Below, in pieces: positions 8,685 to 17,255 of a stretch of 64,000 nt of DNA (position 1 is its first letter; every line of letters starts with the position of its first letter). The translations under genes were made by a program, and so were the position numbers. The notes beneath the pieces were generated by a model. It did no database searches. It saw only the letters and a program-made list of their open reading frames with translations, and was not told the DNA's origin. The DNA comes from Poriferisodalis sp965221945. Its GTDB lineage: Bacteria; Actinomycetota; Acidimicrobiia; Acidimicrobiales; Poriferisodalaceae. The DNA lies in assembly GCF_965221945.1 (NCBI RefSeq), contig NZ_OZ244925.1:1674001-1738000 (forward strand). The letters are read 5' to 3'.

Positions 8685-9416
8685 ATGCCGAATCCTCTGC
8701 GAAGGGCGACTGCCGTGCACCAACTCGACTCCCGCTTCGGAGGCAACACCGTTCGCTGGCGTGCGCTCGCCGCAGCCCTGGCTGCTGCGCTGCTGGTCAG
8801 CGCCTGCGGTTTGCTCAGCGACGACAGCACCGATGCGACCACGACTACGGCCGCTGACGACGGGTCTATGTCCGACACAGGGACCGATACCCCCACGATC
8901 GTCACGGCCACGCCGACCACCACAGGTGCTGGTGACGGCATGGCCGAAGAGGAACCGTCAGGTCCCAGCGTGACCGCCGAGTCGAAGCTCTCGACGGCTG
9001 GTCTTGGACCGGTGCAGATCGGTCACAGCCTCGAAGACGCCCGTGAAGCCGCCGGCGCGCTGATGATTGCAGTGCCGGGCGGCAGCGATGCCTGTCGCTA
9101 CTACACCGTCCAGAACGGTCCCGAGGGTGTCCGGTTCCTTGCCGTCAACTCCGAGATCGTGCGGGTCGACATCGGGTCCGGACCGATCACGACCATCTCG
9201 GGCTACGGCATCGGCTCCACCCGGAGCGAGATCGTCGAAGCCTTCGGCGACCGGATCGAAGACGGGCCCGGGCTCTCGGCGATCCAGTACGTGCCGGTCG
9301 ACGCTCCCGACGTCGACAAGCGAGTCGTGTGGGAGGTCAACGAGGAAGGCGCGGTCATCTCCCTGCGATCTGGACGCCTGCCGCACATCGAGCCCCGGGT
9401 GGCCTGCACCGGCTGA
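8685..9416 (+). CDS. Lipoprotein of unknown function
   Basis: I do not recognise the family. The 243-residue product has a lipoprotein signal: hydrophobic helix at about 26-40 and lipobox L-V-S-A-C with Cys41. A Thr/Asp/Ser-rich linker follows (about 45-85, many T and D), then a small globular domain from about 95 with G-L-G-P-V-Q-I-G-H-S-L-E-D-A-R, a Cys pair (C in D-A-C-R-Y-Y and near the C-terminus) and G-I-G-S-T-R-S-E-I-V-E-A-F. It would sit on the outer face of the cytoplasmic membrane. The ATG is supported by the leaderless -10 box; a GTG at 8715 with AAGGGC upstream is the alternative. Confidence 0.75.
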   Translation: MPNPLRRATAVHQLDSRFGGNTVRWRALAAALAAALLVSACGLLSDDSTDATTTTAADDGSMSDTGTDTPTIVTATPTTTGAGDGMAEEEPSGPSVTAESKLSTAGLGPVQIGHSLEDAREAAGALMIAVPGGSDACRYYTVQNGPEGVRFLAVNSEIVRVDIGSGPITTISGYGIGSTRSEIVEAFGDRIEDGPGLSAIQYVPVDAPDVDKRVVWEVNEEGAVISLRSGRLPHIEPRVACTG

Positions 9417-9455
9417 GCGCACCTGCGCTCCAGCAACCCGAGCCAGCGGCTCGTC

Positions 9456-10820
9456 TCAACTGGCGACGGCGTCACCCAGGTTCTTGACGACGTCGATCCA
9501 CAGCTGCGTCGTGAGCGCCAGCGAGTCGATGTCGACGCGCTCGTCGTTGCCATGGAAGCGCAGCATGAAGTCGTTGGAGTTCACACGGTCGCTGAACAAG
9601 CCCGCCCCATATGCCACGGCGCCCTTGTGACGGAAGAAACGGGCATCGGTCGCACCGACAATCAATGAGGGGATGAGGGGCGCACCCGGATGTGCCTTGG
9701 CCATCAGCTCGCCGAGCAACTGCCACATGGGCGTGTTCGTCGGCGAGAAACTTGCTGGATCGTCGTGCAGGTGCTCGATCTCGACTTCGTCGAACAGATC
9801 GCCGAGCGCCGCCCGCAGGTGCTCGTCGACCGAGGTGGGATCGCCCGGAGCCGTGCGGATGTCGATCTCCATTTCGACCCGGTCGGGGATGATGTTCGTC
9901 TTGTTGCCGCCGGCCACGACGTTGGGGCTGAACGTCGTATGGCTGCATGCATGCAGGTGGCGCGCCAGCCCCGGGGACGACATTCCGGCAACGGCGTCGT
10001 AGACACGGGCCGGGTCACCCAGTGCCTCTCGAGTCTCGTCGTCGACGGTCAGCGTCGAGACATGGTGCTGCCACATCTCGGTGAGACGCGGCGCCGGCCG
10101 GTACTCCGCGATGCGGCGGATAATCTCGGCTGCCTTGAGCAGCGCATTGTCGGTGCCGAGGGGCATCGAGCCGTGCCCCGGCGTGCCGCGTACCGTCAGT
10201 CGTCGCCATCCCAGGCCCTTCTCGCCTGCCGCGAGCGTGAGCTTGGTGCCCTGAGGCGTGTGGGTGGGCATGCCGCCGAACTCGGTGAGCACGTAGTCGC
10301 AGGCGATGGCATCCCAGTGGTGCTCGGCCATCCACTTTGCGCCATAGGTGCCGCCGGCCTCCTCGTCGGCCACTCCGAAGTAGATCAGGTCGCCCTTCGG
10401 ACGGAAGCCGCTCTCGGCAATGTGGCGGAAGGCCACCGCCATCGAGGAGGTGAGATTCAGCATGTCGACGGCTCCACGTCCCCACACTTCGCCGTCCACC
10501 AGTTCGCCAGCGAAGGGATCCCGGCTCCAGCCTTCGGGGTTGACGGGCACCACGTCGGTGTGTCCCATCAGGCAGAGCTTCGGTGCTGCCGGGTCGGTGC
10601 CCTCGATGCGAGCGACCATCGAGCGACGCCCCGGCTCCGACTCGAAACGCTCGACCTGGACACCCGGGCCTTCGAGGTAGGTCTGCAAGAGGTCGCTGTT
10701 GCGCACTTCGGAACCGGAAGCGACGGTGCCGTCGTTGACGCAAGCGTTCCGGATCATCTGCTGGAGCAGATCAACCGTCTGGTTCGTCAATGCGGGGTCA
10801 GTGTGGCTCAGGTCACCCAT
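9456..10820 (-). CDS. M20/M25/M40 family metallopeptidase (ArgE/DapE-like)
   Basis: A 454-residue dinuclear zinc amidohydrolase or peptidase. Motifs in order: L-M-G-H-T-D-V-V (zinc His and adjacent Asp), G-R-G-A-V-D-M-L-N (bridging Asp), D-E-E-A-G-G-T (catalytic Glu and metal Glu), a lid domain in the middle with G-T-P-G-H-G-S-M-P, and a C-terminal zinc His. The start at 10820 is supported by TAACAT 7 nt upstream (leaderless). Substrates in the family include N-acyl amino acids, succinyl-diaminopimelate and dipeptides; the specificity is not visible. It diverges from the acyl-CoA dehydrogenase gene with 49 bp between them. Confidence 0.88.
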   Translation of the reverse strand: MGDLSHTDPALTNQTVDLLQQMIRNACVNDGTVASGSEVRNSDLLQTYLEGPGVQVERFESEPGRRSMVARIEGTDPAAPKLCLMGHTDVVPVNPEGWSRDPFAGELVDGEVWGRGAVDMLNLTSSMAVAFRHIAESGFRPKGDLIYFGVADEEAGGTYGAKWMAEHHWDAIACDYVLTEFGGMPTHTPQGTKLTLAAGEKGLGWRRLTVRGTPGHGSMPLGTDNALLKAAEIIRRIAEYRPAPRLTEMWQHHVSTLTVDDETREALGDPARVYDAVAGMSSPGLARHLHACSHTTFSPNVVAGGNKTNIIPDRVEMEIDIRTAPGDPTSVDEHLRAALGDLFDEVEIEHLHDDPASFSPTNTPMWQLLGELMAKAHPGAPLIPSLIVGATDARFFRHKGAVAYGAGLFSDRVNSNDFMLRFHGNDERVDIDSLALTTQLWIDVVKNLGDAVAS

Positions 10821-10827
10821 GGGGGCG

Positions 10828-10833
10828 ATGTTA
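10828..10833 (-). promoter_or_regulatory. -10 box (TAACAT) for the M20 peptidase gene
   Basis: On the minus strand TAACAT ends 7 nt before the ATG at 10820, with no Shine-Dalgarno in between. It forms a compact divergent promoter with the plus-strand box at 10857. Confidence 0.45.
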
Positions 10834-10856
10834 GGACCGCGGTGGCACCTCACGGC

Positions 10857-10862
10857 TACCGT
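10857..10862 (+). promoter_or_regulatory. -10 box (TACCGT) for the acyl-CoA dehydrogenase gene
   Basis: TACCGT ends 7 nt before the ATG at 10870 and decides that start over the in-frame ATG at 10891. The two divergent -10 boxes are only 23 bp apart. Confidence 0.45.
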
Positions 10863-10869
10863 GACGTCA

Positions 10870-12009
10870 ATGGAGACCGGATCTGAGGAAATGGGGACCG
10901 AGACGAGTCTCGACGCGTTCCGCGTTGAGGCCGTGCAGTTCCTGAGCGAGGCCGTTGACGCCGGTGAAGCCTGCCCTGCCTACGGAGCAATCCTCGTGCC
11001 AGCGCTGCACGAACGCGCACGCCGCTGGCAGAGGTATTGCTATGACAGCGGCTGGGCCGGGCTGCATTGGCCCACTGCCTGTGGCGGCCGCGGGCTGGGC
11101 CGAGACCACACCGGCGTATGGATGGAGGAATGCGAGCGTTCGGCCGTCGCGCCGTACCTGAATCTGCAAGGAATCGTGCTGGCCGGCGAGGCCATCATGC
11201 GCACCGGTACCGACCGCCAACGCGAGCAGTTCCTGCGTCCCACCTTGACCGGCGAGATGCTGTGGTGCCAGCTGTTCAGCGAGCCCGGCGCTGGGTCTGA
11301 CCTGGGCGGGCTCGGGACCTCCGCTGTGCCCGACGGCAACCGGTTCGTGCTGAATGGGCAGAAGGTGTGGTCTTCGAACGCGCAATTCGCCGAGTACGGC
11401 ATCCTGATGGCACGCACTGAGCCAGATGCCCCCAAGCACCGCGGCATCAGCTTCTTCCTGCTCGACATGAAATTGCCCGGCGTCGAGGTGCGACCGATCC
11501 AGCAGATGACCGGTGACCGCGAATTCTGCGAGGTCTTCTTCGACGAGGTCTCGATGCCAGCCGACGCATTGCTCGGCGAACGCGGCGGCGGCTGGGGCGT
11601 CGCGATGGCGGTGCTCGAAGACGAGCGGGGCGGTGCGGGCGCCTCGGGTGTCATCAGCCTCCGCAAGCGCCTCTCGAAGATGATCGAAGCTGCTGGCGAC
11701 ACCGGACCACTGGGGAGGCAGTCACTTGCCGATCTGCTCGCCCGCGGGAGCGCCTTGGCCGCGCTCATGGAACTGCACGGCGCTGATCCGCGCATGGCTC
11801 CAGTGGCAAAGCTGGCGAACAGCGAACTCGGCTACGACGAAGTGGAGATAGGTGCCGGCCTGCGCGGTGCCGACGCCATGCTCGCTGGGACCGAGACCGA
11901 AGCATTCTTGTACGCGCCGGGGATGCGCATCGCGGGTGGCACCAGCGAGATCCAGCGGAACATCATCGGTGAGCGGGTGCTCGGCCTGCCGCGCGAACCT
12001 TCCCCGTAA
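10870..12009 (+). CDS. Acyl-CoA dehydrogenase family protein
   Basis: A 379-residue flavoenzyme with the usual three-part fold: N-terminal helices, the middle beta domain with L-F-S-E-P-G-A-G-S-D-L near residue 138 and V-L-N-G-Q-K-V-W-S-S-N, and a C-terminal helical domain ending with A-G-G-T-S-E-I-Q-R-N-I-I-G-E-R. It oxidises an acyl-CoA at the alpha-beta bond and passes electrons to ETF. The central C-terminal stretch is shorter than usual. The gene heads a same-strand group with the LLM oxidoreductase and alpha/beta hydrolase genes, which suggests a catabolic operon. Confidence 0.88.
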   Translation: METGSEEMGTETSLDAFRVEAVQFLSEAVDAGEACPAYGAILVPALHERARRWQRYCYDSGWAGLHWPTACGGRGLGRDHTGVWMEECERSAVAPYLNLQGIVLAGEAIMRTGTDRQREQFLRPTLTGEMLWCQLFSEPGAGSDLGGLGTSAVPDGNRFVLNGQKVWSSNAQFAEYGILMARTEPDAPKHRGISFFLLDMKLPGVEVRPIQQMTGDREFCEVFFDEVSMPADALLGERGGGWGVAMAVLEDERGGAGASGVISLRKRLSKMIEAAGDTGPLGRQSLADLLARGSALAALMELHGADPRMAPVAKLANSELGYDEVEIGAGLRGADAMLAGTETEAFLYAPGMRIAGGTSEIQRNIIGERVLGLPREPSP

Positions 12010-12065
12010 CGTTTGCGAATTCTGCCAGCGCGGTGAGCCATCGCCGCGAACGGAGGTAACCCCAC

Positions 12066-13349
12066 ATGACCGTGAAGTTCTGCTGGTTCAACCTGATGCC
12101 CTGGCCCGACCTGCCCGACGACTTCAAGACCGAGCACCGGTCTGTGTGGGTCGACATCGACGGGTCGCTGTTCGATCCTGAGCGGGCAAACGGCGTCTAT
12201 CACGAGTACATGGACCAGCTCGAGTTCGCCGACGAGCTCGGCTTCGACGGCATCGGCGTCAACGAACATCACCAGAACGCCTACGGCATCATGCCGAGCC
12301 CCAACATCATCGCTGCAGGCTTGGCGCGACGGACGTCGCAGGCCGCCATCTGCGTGATCGGCAACTCCATCGCGCTGTACAACCCGGCGCACCGTGTCGC
12401 CGAAGAGTTCGCAATGCTCGACTGCCTGAGCGGCGGCCGGCTCGTTGCCGGCTTCCCCGTCGGCACCCCGATGGACACCAACTTCACGTACGGGCAGATC
12501 CCTGCGCTGACCCGCGAGAAGTATTACGAAGCCCACGACCTGATCATGGAGGCGTGGACCAACCCTGACGTCTTCGCGTTCGACGGCAAGTACAACCAGC
12601 TGCGCTACGTGAACTGCTGGCCGAAACCGATCCAGCAGCCGCATCCGCCGATCTACATCCCCGGCGGCGGTTCGATCGAGACGTGGGACTTCTGCCTTGA
12701 GCACGACTACAACTACTCGTACCTGAGTTTCAACGGTTACCTGGCGGGCCAGACCCTGATGGACGGCTACTGGAACCGGGTCGCGGAGATGGACAAGAGC
12801 GAGACGCCCGGTCGGGCCGGCTTCGCCCAGATCATTTGCACGGCGGCCACCGACGCCGAGGCCGAGGAGCTCTACAGCGAGCACATGCTGTACTTCTTCA
12901 ACCGCTGCCTCCATGTGTTCCCCGGTTTTGCCGACCCGCCCGGCTACCGGACGGTCAAGACCATCCAGGCCGGCAAGCTCGACCAATTCCGCAAGGAGAA
13001 CCAGGCGCTGTTCAAGCGACTGACCTGGAAGGACCTGGTCGAGGGTGGCTACGTGATTGCGGGCTCGCCCGACACGGTGCGCGAGCGCATGGAGGACATG
13101 ATCAAGCGGCTGCGCGTCGGCACCGTGTTCTGCCTGCTGCACATGGGGAACATGCCCGACTGGAAGACCCGCTACTCGAGCCAGCTGTTCGCCGAGAAAG
13201 TGATGGGTGGGCTGCGGGACATCTGGGGCGACGAGTTCGCCGATGCCGAGGACTGGTGGTGCAAGCCCATGGCCGAGCGGGTGCGTCCAGAAGACACCAT
13301 GGCCGACGCCCGGCGCTACCCCGAGATGCCCAACGGCGCCGTGGCATGA
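12066..13349 (+). CDS. LLM-class flavin-dependent oxidoreductase (luciferase-like monooxygenase)
   Basis: A strong ribosome site (GGAGGTAA) precedes the ATG at 12066. The 427-residue protein has the luciferase-like TIM barrel: N-terminal F-C-W-F-N-L-M-P-W strand, G-F-D-G-I-G-V-N-E-H-H-Q-N near residue 60, then A-E-E-F-A-M-L-D-C-L-S-G-G-R-L-V-A-G-F-P, a late A-G-S-P-D-T-V-R segment. Enzymes of this group use reduced FMN (or F420) to oxygenate small organics. The start and end overlap rule (ATGA with the next gene) shows tight coupling to the alpha/beta hydrolase, a usual pairing for oxidative ring or ester cleavage. Confidence 0.9.
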   Translation: MTVKFCWFNLMPWPDLPDDFKTEHRSVWVDIDGSLFDPERANGVYHEYMDQLEFADELGFDGIGVNEHHQNAYGIMPSPNIIAAGLARRTSQAAICVIGNSIALYNPAHRVAEEFAMLDCLSGGRLVAGFPVGTPMDTNFTYGQIPALTREKYYEAHDLIMEAWTNPDVFAFDGKYNQLRYVNCWPKPIQQPHPPIYIPGGGSIETWDFCLEHDYNYSYLSFNGYLAGQTLMDGYWNRVAEMDKSETPGRAGFAQIICTAATDAEAEELYSEHMLYFFNRCLHVFPGFADPPGYRTVKTIQAGKLDQFRKENQALFKRLTWKDLVEGGYVIAGSPDTVRERMEDMIKRLRVGTVFCLLHMGNMPDWKTRYSSQLFAEKVMGGLRDIWGDEFADAEDWWCKPMAERVRPEDTMADARRYPEMPNGAVA

Positions 13350-14206
13350 GCACCACCGTGACAGCAACTGCATCGACCTTTGACGAGGTCGTGGTGACCA
13401 CGCGGCGTTCGGTGACTGCACCGGTGCGCGTCTACGAACCGGCGGGCGGGGCTTCCTCCGGCACAGCGACCGTCCTGGCGCTGCACGGTGCCGGTGGCTG
13501 GCTGCCGACCGAGCCCGTGCTCGAGGGCTTGGCGGCGGCTGGGCTACGAGTAGTGGCGCCGGTGTGGCCCGCCTGGAGCGAGCACGGCGACGAGGACCGC
13601 CTGTCGGACATGCAGGATTTCGCGCTGCACGGCTGGGATGTGGCCACCGAGATGGGTCTGCTGTCCTCGGGCGCGGCCGGCGGCCTGCACCTGATGGGCC
13701 ACTCGATGGGCGGCATGATCGCCGCCGAAATGGCGGCGCTGGCACCTCAGTCGGTGGGGCGCATGGCATTGATGTGCCCCGCAGGAATGTGGCTCGCGGA
13801 TCACCCGATTCCCGACATCTTCGCGATGCTGCCCTACCAGCTGGCCGAAGTGCTCTTCGCCGACCCCAATGTGGGCGAGGAAGTGCTGACCGGAGGCGCC
13901 GACTTCTCCGACAACGCGACGCTGACCCGGTTCATGGTGGCCCGGGCCCGCCAGCAGGGCATGGCCGGCAAGATCCTGTTCCCGATCCCCAACCGGCGGT
14001 TCTCCGAGCGGGCGTACCGCGTGACGGTGCCCACACTGCTGGCCTGGGGCCGTCAGGATCGGCTGATCCCGCCGCCCTATGCAGACGCCTGGCAGGAAGC
14101 GCTGCCCGACGCCAGTGTTGAACTGGTTGACGGTGCCGGGCACATGCTTCCCTACGAACAGCCGGCAGCTGTGGTGGCGGCCGTTACGGCCCATCTGCAC
14201 GGTTGA
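13346..14206 (+). CDS. Alpha/beta hydrolase
   Basis: The ATG at 13346 overlaps the LLM oxidoreductase stop as ATGA. The 286-residue product is a canonical alpha/beta hydrolase: oxyanion strand L-A-L-H-G-A-G-G-W near residues 45-52, nucleophile elbow G-H-S-M-G-G with Ser120, the Asp region W-G-R-Q-D-R-L-I-P-P, and catalytic His in G-A-G-H-M-L-P-Y-E-Q-P. The closest types are C-C bond hydrolases and esterases that work behind monooxygenases. The last 23 bp overlap the convergent hydrolase gene. Confidence 0.88.
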   Translation: MSTTVTATASTFDEVVVTTRRSVTAPVRVYEPAGGASSGTATVLALHGAGGWLPTEPVLEGLAAAGLRVVAPVWPAWSEHGDEDRLSDMQDFALHGWDVATEMGLLSSGAAGGLHLMGHSMGGMIAAEMAALAPQSVGRMALMCPAGMWLADHPIPDIFAMLPYQLAEVLFADPNVGEEVLTGGADFSDNATLTRFMVARARQQGMAGKILFPIPNRRFSERAYRVTVPTLLAWGRQDRLIPPPYADAWQEALPDASVELVDGAGHMLPYEQPAAVVAAVTAHLHG

Positions 14207-14921
14207 GGGACGCCGCCAGGAAGGCAGCTGCTTCAGCCAGAGCTTGGTCCGCTTCGGGCAGTGCGTGGTAGTGCCACGTGTGCCAGAGGCCCTCCCACAG
14301 GTCGAGTGTGATGTCAACGCCTGCGCCGGCTGCGCGTTGCTGGAATTCGCGCGCCTGTGACGCAAGGGGCTCGCCGACCGCAGCCTGCACGAGAACCGGG
14401 GGCATCCCGTCGGCGGCGGCAATGACCGCAGCGCTGAGCGCGAGCGCTCCGCCCGCCGAGTCGCCTGCGAGCGCCACTGAGGCCCTGTAGCCGGCCAACG
14501 CCCGGTACACCGCCAGCATGTCGTCGAGGGCCGCGGGAAACGTGTGCTCGGGAGGTTGGCGGAAGTCCACCGAGACGAGCCGGAGGATTCGGCCGAGGCG
14601 CGCTGTGATCGGGATTGCGACTGCAGCACTGCCCAAGACGTAGCCGCCGCCGTGTGCGTAGACCACGGTGGGTTTCGAATCCGAGGCTTGTGGGCCTGCC
14701 ACGAGGCACGGCACACCGCCGATCGTGACCGGCCGGTGCGGCACTTCGGGGTCGTCGTCGGTGCCCCAGAGGGCGTTGGTCTCGGCGCGCCAGCGTGCGA
14801 CGGCGTCCAAGTCGGCCAGGTCGGGCATCTGCAATGGCACCGAAGGCGTGCCTCGGGCCTTGTACGCAGCCGCCTCGGGCGACAGCTCGTGGCGGCGGGT
14901 TCCCCTAGATCTCAAGGACAT
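14184..14921 (-). CDS. Alpha/beta hydrolase of the hormone-sensitive-lipase type, internally shortened
   Basis: The N-terminal half is a normal HSL-type esterase: oxyanion motif Y-A-H-G-G-G-Y-V and nucleophile elbow A-G-D-S-A-G-G. About 20 residues later the sequence jumps to P-P-V-L-V-Q-A, which in full-length relatives comes roughly 65-75 residues further on. The catalytic-Asp region (normally L-x-D-D) reads E-P-L-A-S-Q-A here, while a His-containing G-L-W-H-T-W-H remains. The deletion keeps the frame, giving about 245 residues against roughly 300-320 for the family. It is probably inactive or changed. Start 14921 is uncertain (14945 possible). It overlaps the penicillin acylase gene by 17 bp. 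Confidence 0.7.
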   Translation of the reverse strand: MSLRSRGTRRHELSPEAAAYKARGTPSVPLQMPDLADLDAVARWRAETNALWGTDDDPEVPHRPVTIGGVPCLVAGPQASDSKPTVVYAHGGGYVLGSAAVAIPITARLGRILRLVSVDFRQPPEHTFPAALDDMLAVYRALAGYRASVALAGDSAGGALALSAAVIAAADGMPPVLVQAAVGEPLASQAREFQQRAAGAGVDITLDLWEGLWHTWHYHALPEADQALAEAAAFLAASLNRADGP

Positions 14922-17205
14922 CGACCGAGACGGCTTCCACCGCATCGGGGCTGTAGGACATCGGGATCAGCTCGCAGTCGATCCAGGCCTGGCGTTGGTC
15001 GAGGTCATGGCCGCTGCCACGCACGCCCGACACGCCGTGTGGGACCACCCAACCGGAGCTGTCCCAGTCGCCGAGATCGAACGCATACCGGGCGACCGAG
15101 CCGTGAATGGCCCGCTCACCGGTCTCCGGCGCGGTGCCGCCTTGGCGAACCGTGTCGCCGTCGCCCGCGCAGCCGTCGACCGGCGGATGCAGGTCCCGTG
15201 CGGCCGTCAGCGCCGAGGCGAGCGGGTGCGGCGATGCCATGCGGTGCACCCTTCCCCAGGTCCACGACTGCGGATCGTCGCCGAGCCGCTGGGTGAGCTC
15301 GGCCGCGGTTTCGTCGACGCAAGCGCTAACCGCCATGCGCCGCCCGATGGGGTTATCCAGCCCAGGTACCACGTCGAGGTTCCGCTCGCAGAGCATGCGC
15401 ACGACTGCCCCGGCGGCCATGCGGCTGGCCTCGGCGGCGGGCGGCCACCCCGCTGCGCCCAACTCCGCTCCCGCAATGCCGAGCCGCTCGATGATCGCCT
15501 CGATGAGCCGTCGCTTGATGACCGAGTAGATGGTTGCGGCTGGCGAGTCGGCAGTCATGCGCTGGTCCCAGTCAGCCAGCATGTCGAGCAACGTGTGTGA
15601 GAGTTCATGGCCGCACTCCACCGCGTACTCGTTGATGAGATCAAGCACCCTGGGCGCGACGAGCGAGGTCACGTCCGAGTGGACACGGCTCATATCCGAA
15701 ACGGTGGCGCTCGTCATCGGCGCCAACAGCTCGCAGATGCGGTCGTGGCGGCTGGGCCCGGCGAAGTCCAGCGAGATGTAGGGGCCGCCGTCGGCGGTGC
15801 GATTGTTGGCCGTGACGAGGAAGCCTCGGTCGGGATTGGCCCAGTGCGGCAATTCTTCGAACGGGACCGGTTGGCGACCGTCCCATCCAAACTCGTCGGT
15901 ACCCGGCACCGGGGTCCAGCGGCTCGCAGGCGAACGCTCGACGACCCGACCCCGGATCTTGAAGGCAATGCCGCCGGCGCGGTCGGCTGTCAGCAGGTTG
16001 TTCACCGGCAGCACCCAGGGCCGCACCGCTTCGATCAGCTCGGCTGTCGAACCGGCAGCCAGCATCGGCCACAGAGCATCGAACGTCGTGTCGGGGCCGA
16101 ACATGCCGGTCCACTGCAACGACAGCGCGACCCCGTCGGCGGGGTCGCCGAGCACGACCGGTCCCCTCGGCGTGGACCCGCAGAGCACCTCGACAGTTCC
16201 CTCGCCCCGGATGTCGAGCGTTTCGCTCCGCCAAGGCTCCCCGAGCGTCGAGTCCAGCTCGAATCGCTCCACGAACACGTCGGTGTCGTCGCACATGCCG
16301 TGGGTGATGCCCCACGCAACCTCGGCGTTGTGCCCGAAGTGCGGGAAGCCCGGCACGCCGGGGAATCCCATCCCGATGGCGTCGAAGTCATCGCAGCTCA
16401 GGTGGCATTGGTGGTACACGTTCGGGAACTCGATGCCCCGGTGCGGATCGCCTGCGAGCAGCGGCTTGCCGCTGGCGGTGCGCTCGCCACTCAGCGCCCA
16501 TGAGTTGGACGCCCCGTCGGAGTCCATGGCCGCTGCAAGTGCCGCCATGTCGACCGCGCTCGCATCGAGCAGCGTGGCCGCGTCGGCGAGCAGATCGGGG
16601 GACGCCCCATCGCCGGGGCCGTGTCGATGCTGCCCGTAGCCGGGCACGATGGCCGTATCGGCCTCGACATCCCCGACGATCGCCATGACCGCTTCGGGTC
16701 CGGCTTGGGCCATGATGCGTCCTCGCCACAGCTTTCGGGTGAGCGTGCCCATGAAGATGTGACGCAGCTTGTAGACCGCGACGCAGTGCCATGGCTCCCA
16801 CGGCTCCGGCGGAGACGGATGGTGCTCGAACTCGGGGGGCAGCGCATCGGCGTAGTCGGCCAGCCAACGGTTAACGCCCTGCGTGTAGGCCTCGCACATC
16901 GCCTGGGTGCGGGGTTCGAGCGCTGCATAGTTCGCTTGCGCGATCGCGGCGAGCCCGAGTCGCCGGAAGAAGGCATCCTCACGGGCCCCGGCCATGCCGA
17001 CCACTTCGGCCCAGCGTCCGGTGGCCCTGCACCGATCCCATTCCATCTGCCAGATCCGGTCGTCGGCTGCCACCCAGCCCTGTGCCGCGAATGCCCCATC
17101 GGCCGTCGGGGCCTCGGCGTGAGCGATGCCCCACCTGTCACGCCGGATAGTCACGCCGAGCACGCCCGCTGAGACACCGCCGTCCGAGCCACTGCCTTGG
17201 GTCAT
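14905..17205 (-). CDS. Penicillin acylase family protein (Ntn-hydrolase)
   Basis: A 766-residue precursor. The N-terminal part carries the R-D-R-W-G-I-A-H-A and A-A-Q-G-W-V-A-A-D-D-R-I-W-Q-M-E-W motifs of the alpha subunit; the self-cleavage site precedes Ser233 in G-A-S-N-S-W-A-L-S-G-E-R-T-A-S-G, followed by P-L-L-A-G-D-P-H-R. The beta subunit fills the rest. Such enzymes hydrolyse N-acyl amides (penicillins, acyl-homoserine lactones, acyl-amino acids). No clear signal peptide is seen, unlike many periplasmic members. Start 17205 is supported by TAGCGT 7 nt upstream; the longer frame to 17568 runs into the next gene. Confidence 0.88.
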   Translation of the reverse strand: MTQGSGSDGGVSAGVLGVTIRRDRWGIAHAEAPTADGAFAAQGWVAADDRIWQMEWDRCRATGRWAEVVGMAGAREDAFFRRLGLAAIAQANYAALEPRTQAMCEAYTQGVNRWLADYADALPPEFEHHPSPPEPWEPWHCVAVYKLRHIFMGTLTRKLWRGRIMAQAGPEAVMAIVGDVEADTAIVPGYGQHRHGPGDGASPDLLADAATLLDASAVDMAALAAAMDSDGASNSWALSGERTASGKPLLAGDPHRGIEFPNVYHQCHLSCDDFDAIGMGFPGVPGFPHFGHNAEVAWGITHGMCDDTDVFVERFELDSTLGEPWRSETLDIRGEGTVEVLCGSTPRGPVVLGDPADGVALSLQWTGMFGPDTTFDALWPMLAAGSTAELIEAVRPWVLPVNNLLTADRAGGIAFKIRGRVVERSPASRWTPVPGTDEFGWDGRQPVPFEELPHWANPDRGFLVTANNRTADGGPYISLDFAGPSRHDRICELLAPMTSATVSDMSRVHSDVTSLVAPRVLDLINEYAVECGHELSHTLLDMLADWDQRMTADSPAATIYSVIKRRLIEAIIERLGIAGAELGAAGWPPAAEASRMAAGAVVRMLCERNLDVVPGLDNPIGRRMAVSACVDETAAELTQRLGDDPQSWTWGRVHRMASPHPLASALTAARDLHPPVDGCAGDGDTVRQGGTAPETGERAIHGSVARYAFDLGDWDSSGWVVPHGVSGVRGSGHDLDQRQAWIDCELIPMSYSPDAVEAVSVDVLEI

Positions 17206-17212
17206 GGCGGCC

Positions 17213-17218
17213 ACGCTA
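17213..17218 (-). promoter_or_regulatory. -10 box (TAGCGT) for the penicillin acylase gene
   Basis: On the minus strand TAGCGT ends 7 nt before the ATG at 17205. There is no Shine-Dalgarno, so a leaderless message is likely. Confidence 0.4.
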
Positions 17219-17255
17219 GGACGCCGGAGTTCGCTCGGCAGCTTGTTTGTCGCTG

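Noticed and set aside
11832..13769. A 645-codon open frame on the minus strand
   Set aside because: It lies opposite the well-supported LLM oxidoreductase and hydrolase genes, has no domain, and is rich in Arg/Pro/His/Val as expected from the antisense of high-GC genes.
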